64,000 nt of DNA. It comes from Alteromonas salexigens (GTDB lineage Bacteria; Pseudomonadota; Gammaproteobacteria; Enterobacterales; Alteromonadaceae). Under the pieces are notes generated by a model, which was given only the letters and a program-made list of their open reading frames with translations, was not told where the DNA came from and ran no database searches. Shown piece after piece: positions 37,911-47,085 of this stretch (positions are counted from its first letter, which is position 1; each line of letters begins with the position of its first letter). The position numbers were made by a program, and so were the translations under genes. The stretch spans positions 248,001 to 312,000 of the forward strand of contig NZ_JAOTJC010000012.1 of assembly GCF_025628895.1 (NCBI RefSeq), written 5' to 3'.

Positions 37911-39470
37911 GTGTCAGGGAAGTTAATAAGATCGGGGCTGGTGGTCAGCCTCATGACGTTGATGTCGCGTGTGCTGGGCCTGGCACGGGATGTGGTTGTG
38001 GCACGCCTGATGGGCGACGGCGCGGCGGCGGATGTTTTCTTTTTTGCCAATAAAATTCCTAACTTTTTACGTCGGCTGTTCGCTGAAGGGGCTTTTGCAC
38101 AGGCGTTTATTCCGGTATTAACAGAAGTTCATCAGCAGGACGACCGGCAGCAGCTACGGGAATTTGTCGCCAAGGTTTCTGGCACGCTGGGTGCTATCGT
38201 GTTTGTGGTATCACTACTTGGGGTTATCGCTTCCCCCGTGTTGGCAGCCTTGTTTGGTACCGGGTGGTTTCTGTCCTGGTGGCAGGGCGATCCGGCCGGG
38301 GAAAAGTTTGAGCTGGCCTCCACCATGCTGAAAATAACCTTTCCCTATCTGGCATTCATTTCTCTTACCGGGCTGGCAGGCGCCATCCTCAATACGCTTA
38401 ACAAGTTCGCGGTAGCGGCGTTTACGCCGGTATTGCTAAATGTGTGCATCATTTTGTTTGCGGTGCTGCTGGCACCTGATATGGCGCAACCTGCCTTTGC
38501 CCTGGCCTGGGGGGTATTTGTCGGGGGCATCGTGCAGTTAGTGTTTCAGTTGCCCTTTTTATACCGTGCCGGGCTGCTGGTGAAGCCCAGATGGGGCTGG
38601 CACGCTCCCAACGTAGTGAAAGTGCGTACGCTGATGATCCCGGCGTTGTTTGGGGTCTCGGTGGGACAAATTAACCTGCTGTTTGATACATTTATCGCCA
38701 GTTTCTTAATGACAGGCTCCATCAGCTGGTTGTACTACTCCGACCGGCTGCTGGAGTTCCCGCTGGGATTATTCGGTATTGCTATCGCCACCGTTATTTT
38801 GCCAACGTTGTCCCGTAATCATGTCGCCAAAGATCCGCACGCGTTTTCAGACAATATGGACTGGGCTGTCCGCATGGTGTGTGTGCTGGGTGTCCCTGCC
38901 GCGGTAGGGCTGGGAACCATGGCCGAACCCATCCTGACAGTGATATTTCAGCGCGGCGCATTTACCGCGGAAACCGCCCGGATGGCGTCCTACTCACTCA
39001 CTGCCTATTCCTTTGGCCTGCTCAGTTTTATGCTGGTGAAAGTGCTGGCACCGGGGTTCTACTCCCGTCAGGACACGAAAACCCCGGTCAAGTTCGGCAT
39101 TTGGTGCATGGTCGCAAATATGGTGTTTAACCTGATCTTTGCCATCCCGTATGGCTACATCGGGCTGGCTATTGCGACCAGTTTATCCGCGACACTAAAC
39201 GCCGGCTTATTGTATTTTACCCTGCACCGTCAGCATGTCTTTCGCATGAGTAATGACACCGTGTGGTTTTTGATTAGGGTATTAGTGGCCTGTATCGCCA
39301 TGGCCGCAGTTATTCTGTACCGGGACCGCGGCGATGCCTTTTATACATTGTCATTACTGGCTCAAATTGAACAGGTGGCGACGACGATTGCGCTGGCCGT
39401 TGCGGTCTTCGGTAGTGCTATGGTGCTCATTGGCGCACGCCCACGACATTTCCGTGCTACCGGCGGATAA
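37911..39470 (+). CDS. murJ: Lipid II flippase MurJ (MviN)
   Basis: 519 residues, GTG start (MSGKLIRSGLVVSLMTLMSRVLG). About 14 membrane segments of the MOP exporter superfamily. The family signatures RVLGLARDVVVARLMGDGAAADVFFFANKIPNFLRRLFAEGAFAQAF are spread over residues 20-66, with the arginines that line the lipid II cavity. It flips the peptidoglycan precursor across the inner membrane. Its position upstream of ribF matches many gammaproteobacteria. Confidence 0.97.
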   Translation: MSGKLIRSGLVVSLMTLMSRVLGLARDVVVARLMGDGAAADVFFFANKIPNFLRRLFAEGAFAQAFIPVLTEVHQQDDRQQLREFVAKVSGTLGAIVFVVSLLGVIASPVLAALFGTGWFLSWWQGDPAGEKFELASTMLKITFPYLAFISLTGLAGAILNTLNKFAVAAFTPVLLNVCIILFAVLLAPDMAQPAFALAWGVFVGGIVQLVFQLPFLYRAGLLVKPRWGWHAPNVVKVRTLMIPALFGVSVGQINLLFDTFIASFLMTGSISWLYYSDRLLEFPLGLFGIAIATVILPTLSRNHVAKDPHAFSDNMDWAVRMVCVLGVPAAVGLGTMAEPILTVIFQRGAFTAETARMASYSLTAYSFGLLSFMLVKVLAPGFYSRQDTKTPVKFGIWCMVANMVFNLIFAIPYGYIGLAIATSLSATLNAGLLYFTLHRQHVFRMSNDTVWFLIRVLVACIAMAAVILYRDRGDAFYTLSLLAQIEQVATTIALAVAVFGSAMVLIGARPRHFRATGG

Positions 39471-39477
39471 CAGATCA

Positions 39478-39506
39478 TTGGTATTCCGGTGCGGGTCGTT
39501 TATAAT
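39478..39506 (+). promoter_or_regulatory. Promoter of the ribF-ileS-lspA-fkpB-ispH operon
   Basis: TTGGTA (39478-39483), 17-bp spacer, TATAAT (39501-39506), located 50 bp before the ribF start. A perfect -10 with optimal spacing. Confidence 0.72.
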
Positions 39507-39555
39507 CGCGGGCTTTGTTAGGCAAGCGCAAGTGAATCAAGGGTAGCATTACACA

Positions 39556-40491
39556 GTGGAATTTATCCGCGGGCTTCAAAACATCCGTCCACATCACAGC
39601 GGCAGTGTGCTCACTATCGGTAAATTTGATGGTGTGCATCTGGGTCATCAGGCTGTCTTGAAAAACGTGAATGAAAAAGCGCGCGCGTTGGGGCTGCCAG
39701 CGACAGTGATGGTCTTTGAACCGCAGCCGGAAGAAGTGTTCAGTCCGGCTACGGCGCCTGCCAGGTTAAGCCCGTTACGTGAAAAATACCTGCTGCTCAA
39801 AGCGCAGCAGGTGGATCGGTTACTGGCGGTAAAGTTTAACCGCGCGTTCGCCAGTCAAAGTGCAGACACCTTTGTGCATGATCTCCTGGTAGATCAACTG
39901 GGCGTGAAATACCTGGTGGTCGGTGACGATTTTCGGTTTGGCCGTGGTCGGGAAGGGGACTTTGCCATGTTGACCGAAGCCGGTAAAAAATACGGCTTTG
40001 AAGTGGTCAGCACGCAGAGCTTTCGCATGGACGACTGCCGCATCAGCTCGACCGCCATCCGCGAGGCACTGGCGATGGGTAACTTTCGTCGCGCCCGTGA
40101 TATGCTGGGTCGGCCGTTTTCTATCCGTGGGCGGGTTGTGCACGGCGAGAAAAAGGGACGTACCATTGGATTTCCCACCGCCAATGTGCTGCTTAAAAGG
40201 TGCAAAGCGCCGCTAGCAGGGGTGTTTGCCGTCACCGTCGCCATCGATAACAATACGTATCACGGGGTGGCTAATATTGGCACCCGGCCCACTGTGGACG
40301 GCCAGCGAAGTCAGCTCGAAGTGCACTTATTCGATTTCGACAGGTCGCTGTACGGTGAATCCATTGATGTAGTGCCACATAAGAAATTGCGCGACGAAGT
40401 GAAGTTCGCTTCATTCGGTGCGTTAAAACAGCAAATTCAACGGGACGCCGAGCAAGCGCGTCTTTTTTTACAAGCCAACTCTGCGCTGTGA
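39556..40491 (+). CDS. ribF: Bifunctional riboflavin kinase/FAD synthetase
   Basis: 311 residues, GTG start (MEFIRGLQNIRPHHSGSVLTIGKFDGVHLGHQ). The N-terminal FMN adenylyltransferase domain has the nucleotide motif GKFDGVHLGH (about 23-32) and FRFGRGREGDF; the C-terminal riboflavin kinase domain has GRVVHGEKKGRTIGFPTANV (about 192-211). It makes FMN and FAD. No FMN riboswitch is seen upstream. The adjacent ileS, lspA and ispH order is conserved. Confidence 0.97.
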   Translation: MEFIRGLQNIRPHHSGSVLTIGKFDGVHLGHQAVLKNVNEKARALGLPATVMVFEPQPEEVFSPATAPARLSPLREKYLLLKAQQVDRLLAVKFNRAFASQSADTFVHDLLVDQLGVKYLVVGDDFRFGRGREGDFAMLTEAGKKYGFEVVSTQSFRMDDCRISSTAIREALAMGNFRRARDMLGRPFSIRGRVVHGEKKGRTIGFPTANVLLKRCKAPLAGVFAVTVAIDNNTYHGVANIGTRPTVDGQRSQLEVHLFDFDRSLYGESIDVVPHKKLRDEVKFASFGALKQQIQRDAEQARLFLQANSAL

Positions 40492-40570
40492 CAGGTTCTC
40501 AGCAATAACAGAATAATGCTGGTCAGCACGCGCTGATACAGCGCGAAGAGTAAATGGGTATACCAAGTTT

Positions 40571-43390
40571 ATGAGTGATTACAAAGCCACACTGAATCTT
40601 CCTGAAACGCCATTTCCAATGCGTGGCAACCTGGCCAAGCGTGAGCCAGATATGCTTAAAGCGTGGAGCAAAGACGGCCTGTACGAAAAAATCCGTGCAG
40701 CCAAAGCCGGTAAAAAGCCGTTTATTCTGCATGATGGCCCTCCGTATGCGAACGGCGATATTCATATCGGTCACGCGGTGAACAAGATCCTCAAAGACAT
40801 TATTGTAAAGTCAAAAACCTTGTCTGACTTTGATGCCCCGTATGTGCCTGGCTGGGATTGTCACGGGCTGCCCATTGAGCTGATGGTTGAGAAGAAAGTC
40901 GGTAAGCCGGGTAACAAAGTCACTGCAGCTGAGTTTCGTCAAAAGTGCCGGGAGTATGCCGACAAACAAATTGATGGCCAGAAAGCGGACTTCAAGCGGC
41001 TGGGGATCTTCGGTGAGTGGGATAATCCGTATAAAACAATGGATTATCAGTCAGAGGCTGACATCATCCGGGCGCTGGGTAAAATCGTTGACTCAGGCCA
41101 CCTTGAGAAAGGCTTTAAACCTGTCCACTGGTGTACCGATTGTGGTTCAGCGCTGGCTGAAGCAGAAGTCGAGTACAAAGATAAAGTCTCACCGGCTATT
41201 GACGTAAAATTCCCACTGGCGGATACCGATGCCATTGCCGCCGCATTTGGTGTGGCTGCCGACGACCTGATAGCACACAAAGCTGGCGTAGCAATCTGGA
41301 CCACCACGCCATGGACGTTGCCGGCCAACCGTGCCATCAGTCTGCATCCTGAACTTACGTATTCACTGGTAGAATTACAACCGTCGAAAGAGTGGATTGT
41401 GGTCGCGCAGGATCTGCTGGAAAGCTGCATGAGCCGGTATGGTGTAGAAGATTTCCGTGAAGTGGCCTCCTGTATTGGTGAGTCACTGGACACCCTGCGG
41501 GTGAATCATCCGTTCCTGGATATCACCGTGCCGTTAGTGCTCGGTGACCATGTAACCACCGAATCCGGTACTGGCTGTGTTCACACCGCACCGGCCCACG
41601 GTGTGGACGACTTTAATGTTGGCAAACGCTATAACATCGAAGTGTATAACCCGGTGGGCAACAACGGTGTTTATCTGGATAACACGCCGCTGTTCGCGGG
41701 GCAGTTTGTATTTAAGGCTAACGATGCCATTGTCGAAACCGTGGCGGAGCGGGGCAACCTGCTGCTGAACGTGAAATACGAACACAGTTACCCGCATTGC
41801 TGGCGCCATAAAACCCCAATTATCTTCCGCGCCACACCGCAATGGTTTGTGAGCATGGACAACAAAGGGTTACGGGCTGAATCACTTGAGCAAATCAAGC
41901 AAACCAAATGGATCCCGGAGTGGGGACAAAACCGCATCGAGAAAATGGTCGAGGGACGTCCGGACTGGTGTATCTCCCGTCAGCGTACCTGGGGTGTGCC
42001 CATCCCCTTGTATGTACACAAGCAGACCGGTGAGCTGCACCCGGCTTCCTCGTCTCTGATTGAAAAGGTAGCGGAAAAGGTCGAACACGCCGGCATTCAG
42101 GCGTGGTGGGATCTTGACGATGCTGAGTTGCTGGGTGACGAGGTGGCTAATTACGACAAAGTACTGGATACACTGGATGTCTGGTTTGATTCCGGCGTTA
42201 CCCACTATTTTGTCGTTGATCGCCGCGACGATATTCCTGCTTCCGCCGATCTCTATCTGGAAGGCTCCGATCAGCACCGCGGCTGGTTCATGTCATCGTT
42301 AATGACCTCGACGGCCATGTATGGTCACGCGCCCTACAAAGAAGTACTGACCCACGGCTTTACCGTAGACGCCCATGGCAAGAAAATGTCTAAGTCATTA
42401 GGCAATGTGGTCGCTCCGCAGCAGGTAACCAATAAACTGGGTGCCGATATCCTGCGCTTGTGGGTGGCCTCTACCGACTATCGCGGTGAAATTGCGGTGT
42501 CGGATGAAATACTGAAACGTGCCGCCGACAGCTATCGCCGTCTGCGCAACACGGCCCGCTTCCTGCTGGCCAACCTCAACGGTTTCACGCCGGCTGACGC
42601 TGTGCAGCCCGACGAGATGGTGGCGCTGGATCGCTGGATCGTGGCCCGTGCAAAAGCGCTGCAGGATGAGCTGATCAACGCATACGAAAAGTATGACCTG
42701 CTGGTGGTAACGCAGAAGCTAATGCATTTCTGCTCAATTGAGCTGGGCTCATTCTACCTGGATATCATCAAGGATCGTCAGTATACCGCCAAGCAAGACA
42801 GTAACGCCCGTCGCTCGTGCCAGACCGCCCTGTTTCATATCGTCGAAGGGCTGGTGCGCTGGATGGCGCCCATTACCAGCTTTACCGCGCAGGAAATCTG
42901 GCAGGAAATTCCTGGCGAGCGCGGCGAATACGTATTTACCGAAACCTGGTATGACGGTTTGCAGGATTTTACCGCTGACAGCACCTTCGATAACAGTTAC
43001 TGGCAGACGGTCATGAAGGTAAAAGATGCCGCCAACCAGGCAATGGAACAGGCCCGGAAAGACGGTCGTCTTGGCGGTTCTCTGGAAGCCACTATCACGC
43101 TGTACGCTAACGATAACTTACTCAGTGATCTGCAAAAGCTGGAAGACGAGCTGCGTTTTGTGCTGATTACGTCAGCGGTAAACCTGAAGCCTGAAGCAGC
43201 GAAGTCTGATGCAGCTAACGCCACCGATGTTGACGGGCTATGGGTTGAAGTGGCTAAAAGTGATGGTGAAAAGTGCGCCCGTTGCTGGCACGTAAGAACC
43301 GATGTAGGCAGCGACAGCAGCCATCCAGAATTGTGTTCGCGTTGCGTGACTAACGTCGATGGCGAAGGGGAAGACCGTCACTATGCCTAA
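40571..43390 (+). CDS. ileS: Isoleucyl-tRNA synthetase
   Basis: 939 residues, class I synthetase. HIGH motif in [13 protein letters not shown] (about 57-69), the CP1 editing domain with [18 protein letters not shown] in [11 protein letters not shown] (about 600-610), and a C-terminal zinc-binding segment with two Cys pairs (CARCW and CSRC, about 901-923). Normal length for the bacterial type. The stop overlaps the lspA start by 8 bp. Confidence 0.98.
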   Translation: MSDYKATLNLPETPFPMRGNLAKREPDMLKAWSKDGLYEKIRAAKAGKKPFILHDGPPYANGDIHIGHAVNKILKDIIVKSKTLSDFDAPYVPGWDCHGLPIELMVEKKVGKPGNKVTAAEFRQKCREYADKQIDGQKADFKRLGIFGEWDNPYKTMDYQSEADIIRALGKIVDSGHLEKGFKPVHWCTDCGSALAEAEVEYKDKVSPAIDVKFPLADTDAIAAAFGVAADDLIAHKAGVAIWTTTPWTLPANRAISLHPELTYSLVELQPSKEWIVVAQDLLESCMSRYGVEDFREVASCIGESLDTLRVNHPFLDITVPLVLGDHVTTESGTGCVHTAPAHGVDDFNVGKRYNIEVYNPVGNNGVYLDNTPLFAGQFVFKANDAIVETVAERGNLLLNVKYEHSYPHCWRHKTPIIFRATPQWFVSMDNKGLRAESLEQIKQTKWIPEWGQNRIEKMVEGRPDWCISRQRTWGVPIPLYVHKQTGELHPASSSLIEKVAEKVEHAGIQAWWDLDDAELLGDEVANYDKVLDTLDVWFDSGVTHYFVVDRRDDIPASADLYLEGSDQHRGWFMSSLMTSTAMYGHAPYKEVLTHGFTVDAHGKKMSKSLGNVVAPQQVTNKLGADILRLWVASTDYRGEIAVSDEILKRAADSYRRLRNTARFLLANLNGFTPADAVQPDEMVALDRWIVARAKALQDELINAYEKYDLLVVTQKLMHFCSIELGSFYLDIIKDRQYTAKQDSNARRSCQTALFHIVEGLVRWMAPITSFTAQEIWQEIPGERGEYVFTETWYDGLQDFTADSTFDNSYWQTVMKVKDAANQAMEQARKDGRLGGSLEATITLYANDNLLSDLQKLEDELRFVLITSAVNLKPEAAKSDAANATDVDGLWVEVAKSDGEKCARCWHVRTDVGSDSSHPELCSRCVTNVDGEGEDRHYA

Positions 43391-43907
43391 TTTATTTCGC
43401 ACTACCGGCTTGCGCTTCTTATGGATAAGCGTGGTTGGATTTGTGTTGGATCAATGGTCGAAATATGCCGTCATGGATGCCATGGCGCTTTACGACTCGG
43501 TACAGGTGTTGCCGTTTTTTAACATTACCTACGTACACAACTACGGCGCGGCGTTTAGTTTCCTGCACTCGGCGGGCGGCTGGCAACGGTGGTTTTTCAC
43601 CGCTATCGCGCTGGTGGTGAGTGCCATGATCCTGTGGTGGTTGCGCCAGACGCCGAAAGAGCAGCGTCTGCTGCCGGTGGCTTTCGCCTTTATCTTGGGC
43701 GGGGCACTGGGCAATGTGTATGATCGCATTGTGCATGGCTACGTAATCGATTTTCTGGATTTTTACGTGGGCAACTGGTCATGGCCGGCTTTCAATATTG
43801 CGGACAGCGTAATTTTCATCGGTGCGGCACTGTTGATCCTGGATATGTTTATTAACCGGGAACAAGACAACGACAATGTGGCAGACAGTTCTGTCGAGAA
43901 GAAGTAG
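43383..43907 (+). CDS. lspA: Lipoprotein signal peptidase (prolipoprotein signal peptidase II)
   Basis: 174 residues from the ATG at 43383 ([19 protein letters not shown]) inside the end of ileS; an upstream start deeper in ileS is rejected. Four membrane segments. Catalytic aspartates lie in [17 protein letters not shown] and [12 protein letters not shown], as known for LspA. It cleaves the signal of diacylglyceryl-modified lipoproteins such as BamB and the lipoprotein at 5354-6499. Co-transcribed with ileS and fkpB. Confidence 0.96.
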   Translation: MPNLFRTTGLRFLWISVVGFVLDQWSKYAVMDAMALYDSVQVLPFFNITYVHNYGAAFSFLHSAGGWQRWFFTAIALVVSAMILWWLRQTPKEQRLLPVAFAFILGGALGNVYDRIVHGYVIDFLDFYVGNWSWPAFNIADSVIFIGAALLILDMFINREQDNDNVADSSVEKK

Positions 43908-43918
43908 AGAGAGCGATT

Positions 43919-44365
43919 ATGACCGAGGCACTTGCCATTGGCGAAAACTGTGAAGTGATTTTGCACTTTGACCTGAAACTGGAAGACGGCTCAGCCGCAG
44001 ACAGCACCCGGGTGAACAATAAGCCTGCTAAGATGGTCATAGGAGACGGTAGCCTGACACCGAATTTTGAAGCGTGTTTATCAGGTTTAAAAGCAGGCGA
44101 TAAAAAGTCGTTTACACTGGCGCCTGAAGACGCTTTCGGCCAGCCTGATCCGAATCAGATTCACTACATGGACAGAAGCCGTTTTGGTGCTGACATTGAT
44201 GTCCAGGAAGGCGCTATACTGGCGTTCGCGCAACCGAACGGTACAGAAATTCCCGGCATTATCCGCAGTGTGGCGGGCACGTCTGTGACGGTGGATTTTA
44301 ATCATCCACTGGCCGGGCAAACCGTTATTTTTGACGTAGAAATTATAGAAGTTCGTCAGCGTTAG
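43919..44365 (+). CDS. fkpB: FKBP-type peptidyl-prolyl isomerase FkpB (SlpA)
   Basis: 148 residues. An FKBP fold with an inserted-in-flap domain (VILHFDLKLEDGSAADSTR, GDGSLTPNFEACLSGLKAGDKKSF, and AFGQPDPNQIHYMDRSRF). It lies between lspA and ispH, exactly where E. coli has fkpB. Cytosolic; it lacks the histidine-rich tail of SlyD. GAGAGAG lies upstream of the ATG. Confidence 0.94.
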   Translation: MTEALAIGENCEVILHFDLKLEDGSAADSTRVNNKPAKMVIGDGSLTPNFEACLSGLKAGDKKSFTLAPEDAFGQPDPNQIHYMDRSRFGADIDVQEGAILAFAQPNGTEIPGIIRSVAGTSVTVDFNHPLAGQTVIFDVEIIEVRQR

Positions 44366-44386
44366 ACGAACTCTGAGGAGCACGAT

Positions 44387-45331
44387 ATGCAGATCCATCT
44401 GGCTAACCCGCGGGGTTTTTGTGCCGGCGTAGACAGAGCTATTACGATAGTGGAGCGGGCTCTGGAAATGTTTGAGCCACCCATCTATGTGCGCCACGAG
44501 GTGGTACATAACCGCTTTGTCGTAGAGGGCCTGAAAAAACGCGGCGCGCTGTTTGTGGATGAACTGGACGAAGTGCCAGACGACTGCATTGTGATTTTCT
44601 CTGCCCACGGCGTTTCCCAGGCTGTACGCAATGAAGCCGCTGAGCGCGGATTGAAAGTGTTTGATGCGACCTGCCCACTGGTAACAAAAGTGCATATGGA
44701 AGTGACCCGGGCCAGTAAAACCGGTACTGAATGCGTACTCATCGGCCATGCCGGCCACCCGGAGGTAGAAGGCACCATGGGCCAGTACAGTAATCCGGAA
44801 GGGGGCATCTATCTGGTGGAGTCGGTAGACGATGTGGCCAAACTGGAAGTTAAGAATTCACAGCGGTTGTATTATTGTAGTCAGACGACCCTGTCCGTGG
44901 ATGATACTGCCGGTGTTATTGATGCCCTGCGAGAGCGCTTCCCGGCCATTGAAGGGCCGCGTAAAGATGATATTTGTTACGCTACGCAAAACCGTCAGGA
45001 TGCGGTGCGCGAACTGGCCAGCGATTGTGAAGTACTGCTGGTGGTTGGCGCGCAGAACAGCTCCAATTCTAACCGCCTGCGGGAGCTGGCTGAGAAAGTC
45101 GGCGCCCGGGCGTACCTGATAGCCGATGCGAACTGTATTCAGCAATCCTGGCTGGAAGGTGTTGAGCATGTAGGTGTAACCGCGGGCGCTTCCGCGCCAG
45201 AAGTGCTGGTAAAAGGCGTGATTGACAGGCTGCTGGAGTGGGGCGCCGTGAAAGCCTCAGAACGTCCGGGCCGGGAAGAAAACATTGAGTTTGCGGTACC
45301 GAAAGAACTGCGTATTCGTCAGGTAGGCTGA
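44387..45331 (+). CDS. ispH: 4-hydroxy-3-methylbut-2-enyl diphosphate reductase
   Basis: 314 residues. The terminal MEP-pathway enzyme, producing IPP and DMAPP from HMBPP by an iron-sulphur cluster. Cluster cysteines are visible at Cys12 ([13 protein letters not shown]), about Cys96 ([11 protein letters not shown]) and about Cys197 ([11 protein letters not shown]), and the catalytic Glu/His neighbourhood ([13 protein letters not shown]) is intact. Its pathway partner ispG is at the left edge of the window. A bidirectional terminator follows. Confidence 0.98.
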   Translation: MQIHLANPRGFCAGVDRAITIVERALEMFEPPIYVRHEVVHNRFVVEGLKKRGALFVDELDEVPDDCIVIFSAHGVSQAVRNEAAERGLKVFDATCPLVTKVHMEVTRASKTGTECVLIGHAGHPEVEGTMGQYSNPEGGIYLVESVDDVAKLEVKNSQRLYYCSQTTLSVDDTAGVIDALRERFPAIEGPRKDDICYATQNRQDAVRELASDCEVLLVVGAQNSSNSNRLRELAEKVGARAYLIADANCIQQSWLEGVEHVGVTAGASAPEVLVKGVIDRLLEWGAVKASERPGREENIEFAVPKELRIRQVG

Positions 45332-45352
45332 TGTAGTCTTGCTGAGATGATG

Positions 45353-45384
45353 AAAAAACCGAGGACGAACCCTCGGTTTTTTAA
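45353..45384. terminator. Bidirectional terminator between ispH and the first pilE
   Basis: AAAAAACCGAGG-ACGAAC-CCTCGGTTTTTT. A symmetrical stem with A- and T-runs on both sides, serving the convergent ispH (+) and pilE (-). Confidence 0.88.
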
Positions 45385-45403
45385 TGCGCAGACATAAATC
45401 AGC

Positions 45404-45790
45404 TTACCAACACGCAGCAGGCGTCTTATTAGAAGACTGGTCGATAGTAAGTACCTTGCAATTTACGTCTTTAACCTGCTCGTTTTTAGCGGTGGCTACT
45501 AATGAAAACTGGGTGGCCGAAGCCCCCGTGACACTGAACGTGTAATAATCAGATGCGGGCATTCCAAGTTGGGCGGAAGTGGCATAGGCGTTATTGTCCA
45601 GGCGATAACTTTCCTGTCTTAACTTCAATTGAAGTAGTTCATTTTTTGCTTCCATGCGTCGCGACTCGCGAATATTTTCCAGGTAACTGGGGACTGCAAT
45701 AGCTCCCAGAATTCCTACAATGGCGAGAGCTATCATTAGTTCCACTAGCGACCAACCGTGGTTAGCTGCGCGAAATCTGGCTTTGTTCAT
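45404..45790 (-). CDS. pilE: Type IV minor pilin PilE-like, set A
   Basis: 128 residues. Prepilin leader MNKARFRAANHG, then the mature N-terminus WSLVELMIALAIVGILGAIA with Glu5 in place. The first mature residue is Trp, where Phe or Met is usual. The C-terminus has a Cys pair (VNCKVLTI and AACW) typical of the PilE disulphide loop. The core inserts in the type IV pilus tip or primes assembly. It is transcribed divergently from the fimT-pilW-pilX-pilV operon of set A, with 147 bp between. A second PilE is at 53083. Confidence 0.92.
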   Translation of the reverse strand: MNKARFRAANHGWSLVELMIALAIVGILGAIAVPSYLENIRESRRMEAKNELLQLKLRQESYRLDNNAYATSAQLGMPASDYYTFSVTGASATQFSLVATAKNEQVKDVNCKVLTIDQSSNKTPAACW

Positions 45791-45937
45791 ACGTTATCAT
45801 CACTTTCAATACGGCGAAGTTTTTAACCTTCCTTTACTATTGTATCAGCGAGTAAAGGTTGGTAGCAGGAATATAATGATTCTAGGGCAAGTTTGGGCGG
45901 TTATAAGTTTGCTTGCTCATTCAAAGGTATAAATGCA

Positions 45938-46468
45938 ATGACAACAAGACAGCAGGGCCTGACTCTGCTTGAACTCATGATTACTGTCGCGATTGTTTTG
46001 TTACTGATAACCGTCGGTTCACCCGCTATTGTCAGTGCGCAGCGTCATTTAAGCTTATCAGGTGCGGTTGAAAACACATATTTCATGTTTCAGCAGGCAA
46101 GAAGTCACGCTGTTCGTCAGTCTTCCGACATTGTTATGGATTTTGAAGGAGCAAGCTCATCATGGTGTATAGGCCTCACTGACCAGGCCGACTGTGACTG
46201 CAGTGTTGTAAATAGCTGCACTATTGATGGCGTAGATGCGGTGTTATCCAATGATGAGTTTCCGCATACCTGGTTGAAAAGTATCAGTTTCGATGACAAT
46301 GATCAGGCCTTAATCGATGGCAGGCGTGGCCTTGCACTAAACAGTGCAGGTTCAGCAGTATTAAGCGATAGTAAAAACGCAGTGAGACTGGAATTAAACG
46401 CTGTGGGACGAGTAAAGATTTGTGTGACCGAAGGTGAACTAGGGAGCTACCCGCAATGCGACAGTTGA
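45938..46468 (+). CDS. fimT: Type IV minor pilin, FimT/GspH family, set A
   Basis: 176 residues from the ATG at 45938 (MTTRQQG then LTLLELMITVAIVLLLITVG, cleavage after Gly7, Glu5 present). The globular domain carries the pattern W-C-x8-C-x-C-x5-C-x2-D-G (Cys77, 86, 88, 94), and the C-terminal part has LNAVGRVKICVTEG. The same cysteine spacing occurs in the set B FimT (52449-52985). FimT-type minor pilins initiate pilus assembly and in some species bind DNA. It overlaps pilW by 13 bp. Confidence 0.9.
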   Translation: MTTRQQGLTLLELMITVAIVLLLITVGSPAIVSAQRHLSLSGAVENTYFMFQQARSHAVRQSSDIVMDFEGASSSWCIGLTDQADCDCSVVNSCTIDGVDAVLSNDEFPHTWLKSISFDDNDQALIDGRRGLALNSAGSAVLSDSKNAVRLELNAVGRVKICVTEGELGSYPQCDS

Positions 46469-47085
46469 AGTGGCAGAATGGAGCCTCGTTGACAGAATTA
46501 CTGATCGGCATGGCGCTTGGCACAGCCGCTCTGGCATCAATGGCCTCCCTTGTTGGCTATGGGATAGGAGTCAATGCCAACCTCCTGAATAGTTCCAGAC
46601 TAAACGAGGAAGCATCGTCTATATTTTTGCTTATAGAAAGAGAAGTTCGTCGTGCGGGCTTTTCCGGAGATACCATCAATATGCTCCAGGACCCGGCGGC
46701 TAATCCGTCTCCCTTCGCAAATTCAATCACCGTCAGTGCATTTCCCGGGGAAGATCCGAATAGCTGTATCTTGTTTCGTTACGATGCCAACAATAATGGT
46801 GTATTCGATGGTGGCAATAACGGCGAGAATTTTGGCTTTCGGCTGCGTGAGGATCAGGTTGAGATGAGGGTCGGTGATCTGGATTGTGAGGCGTTAGGGT
46901 GGATTGCGTTATCCGATATTGACGTGGTTTCCATACAATCACTGAGCTTCATGCCAGTGCAGTCCATCAATGGCGGGGTGCCTACTACTTCGATTAATAC
47001 CCTGATGGAAGCCGAAATTTTATCCGACGAAAAAGTCTCCCGGCGGTTTGAGTCGCAAACACTGGTAAGAAACTATGACGGCTAA
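46456..47085 (+). CDS. pilW: Type IV minor pilin PilW-like, set A
   Basis: 209 residues. Leader MRQLKWQNG, mature N-terminus ASLTELLIGMALGTAALASMA with Glu5. The globular domain has RAGFSGD, then AFPGEDPNSCILFRYDANNN, where D110, N112, N114, G115 and D118 form an EF-hand-like loop (DxNxNGxxD) of possible calcium-binding type. Cys104 and Cys144 likely form a disulphide. It overlaps fimT at the 5' end and pilX at the 3' end, so translation is coupled. Confidence 0.9.
   Translation: MRQLKWQNGASLTELLIGMALGTAALASMASLVGYGIGVNANLLNSSRLNEEASSIFLLIEREVRRAGFSGDTINMLQDPAANPSPFANSITVSAFPGEDPNSCILFRYDANNNGVFDGGNNGENFGFRLREDQVEMRVGDLDCEALGWIALSDIDVVSIQSLSFMPVQSINGGVPTTSINTLMEAEILSDEKVSRRFESQTLVRNYDG

Noticed and set aside
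44087-44758. 223-codon antisense frame across fkpB and ispH
   Set aside because: Shadow of two well-identified genes; no start signal or domain.
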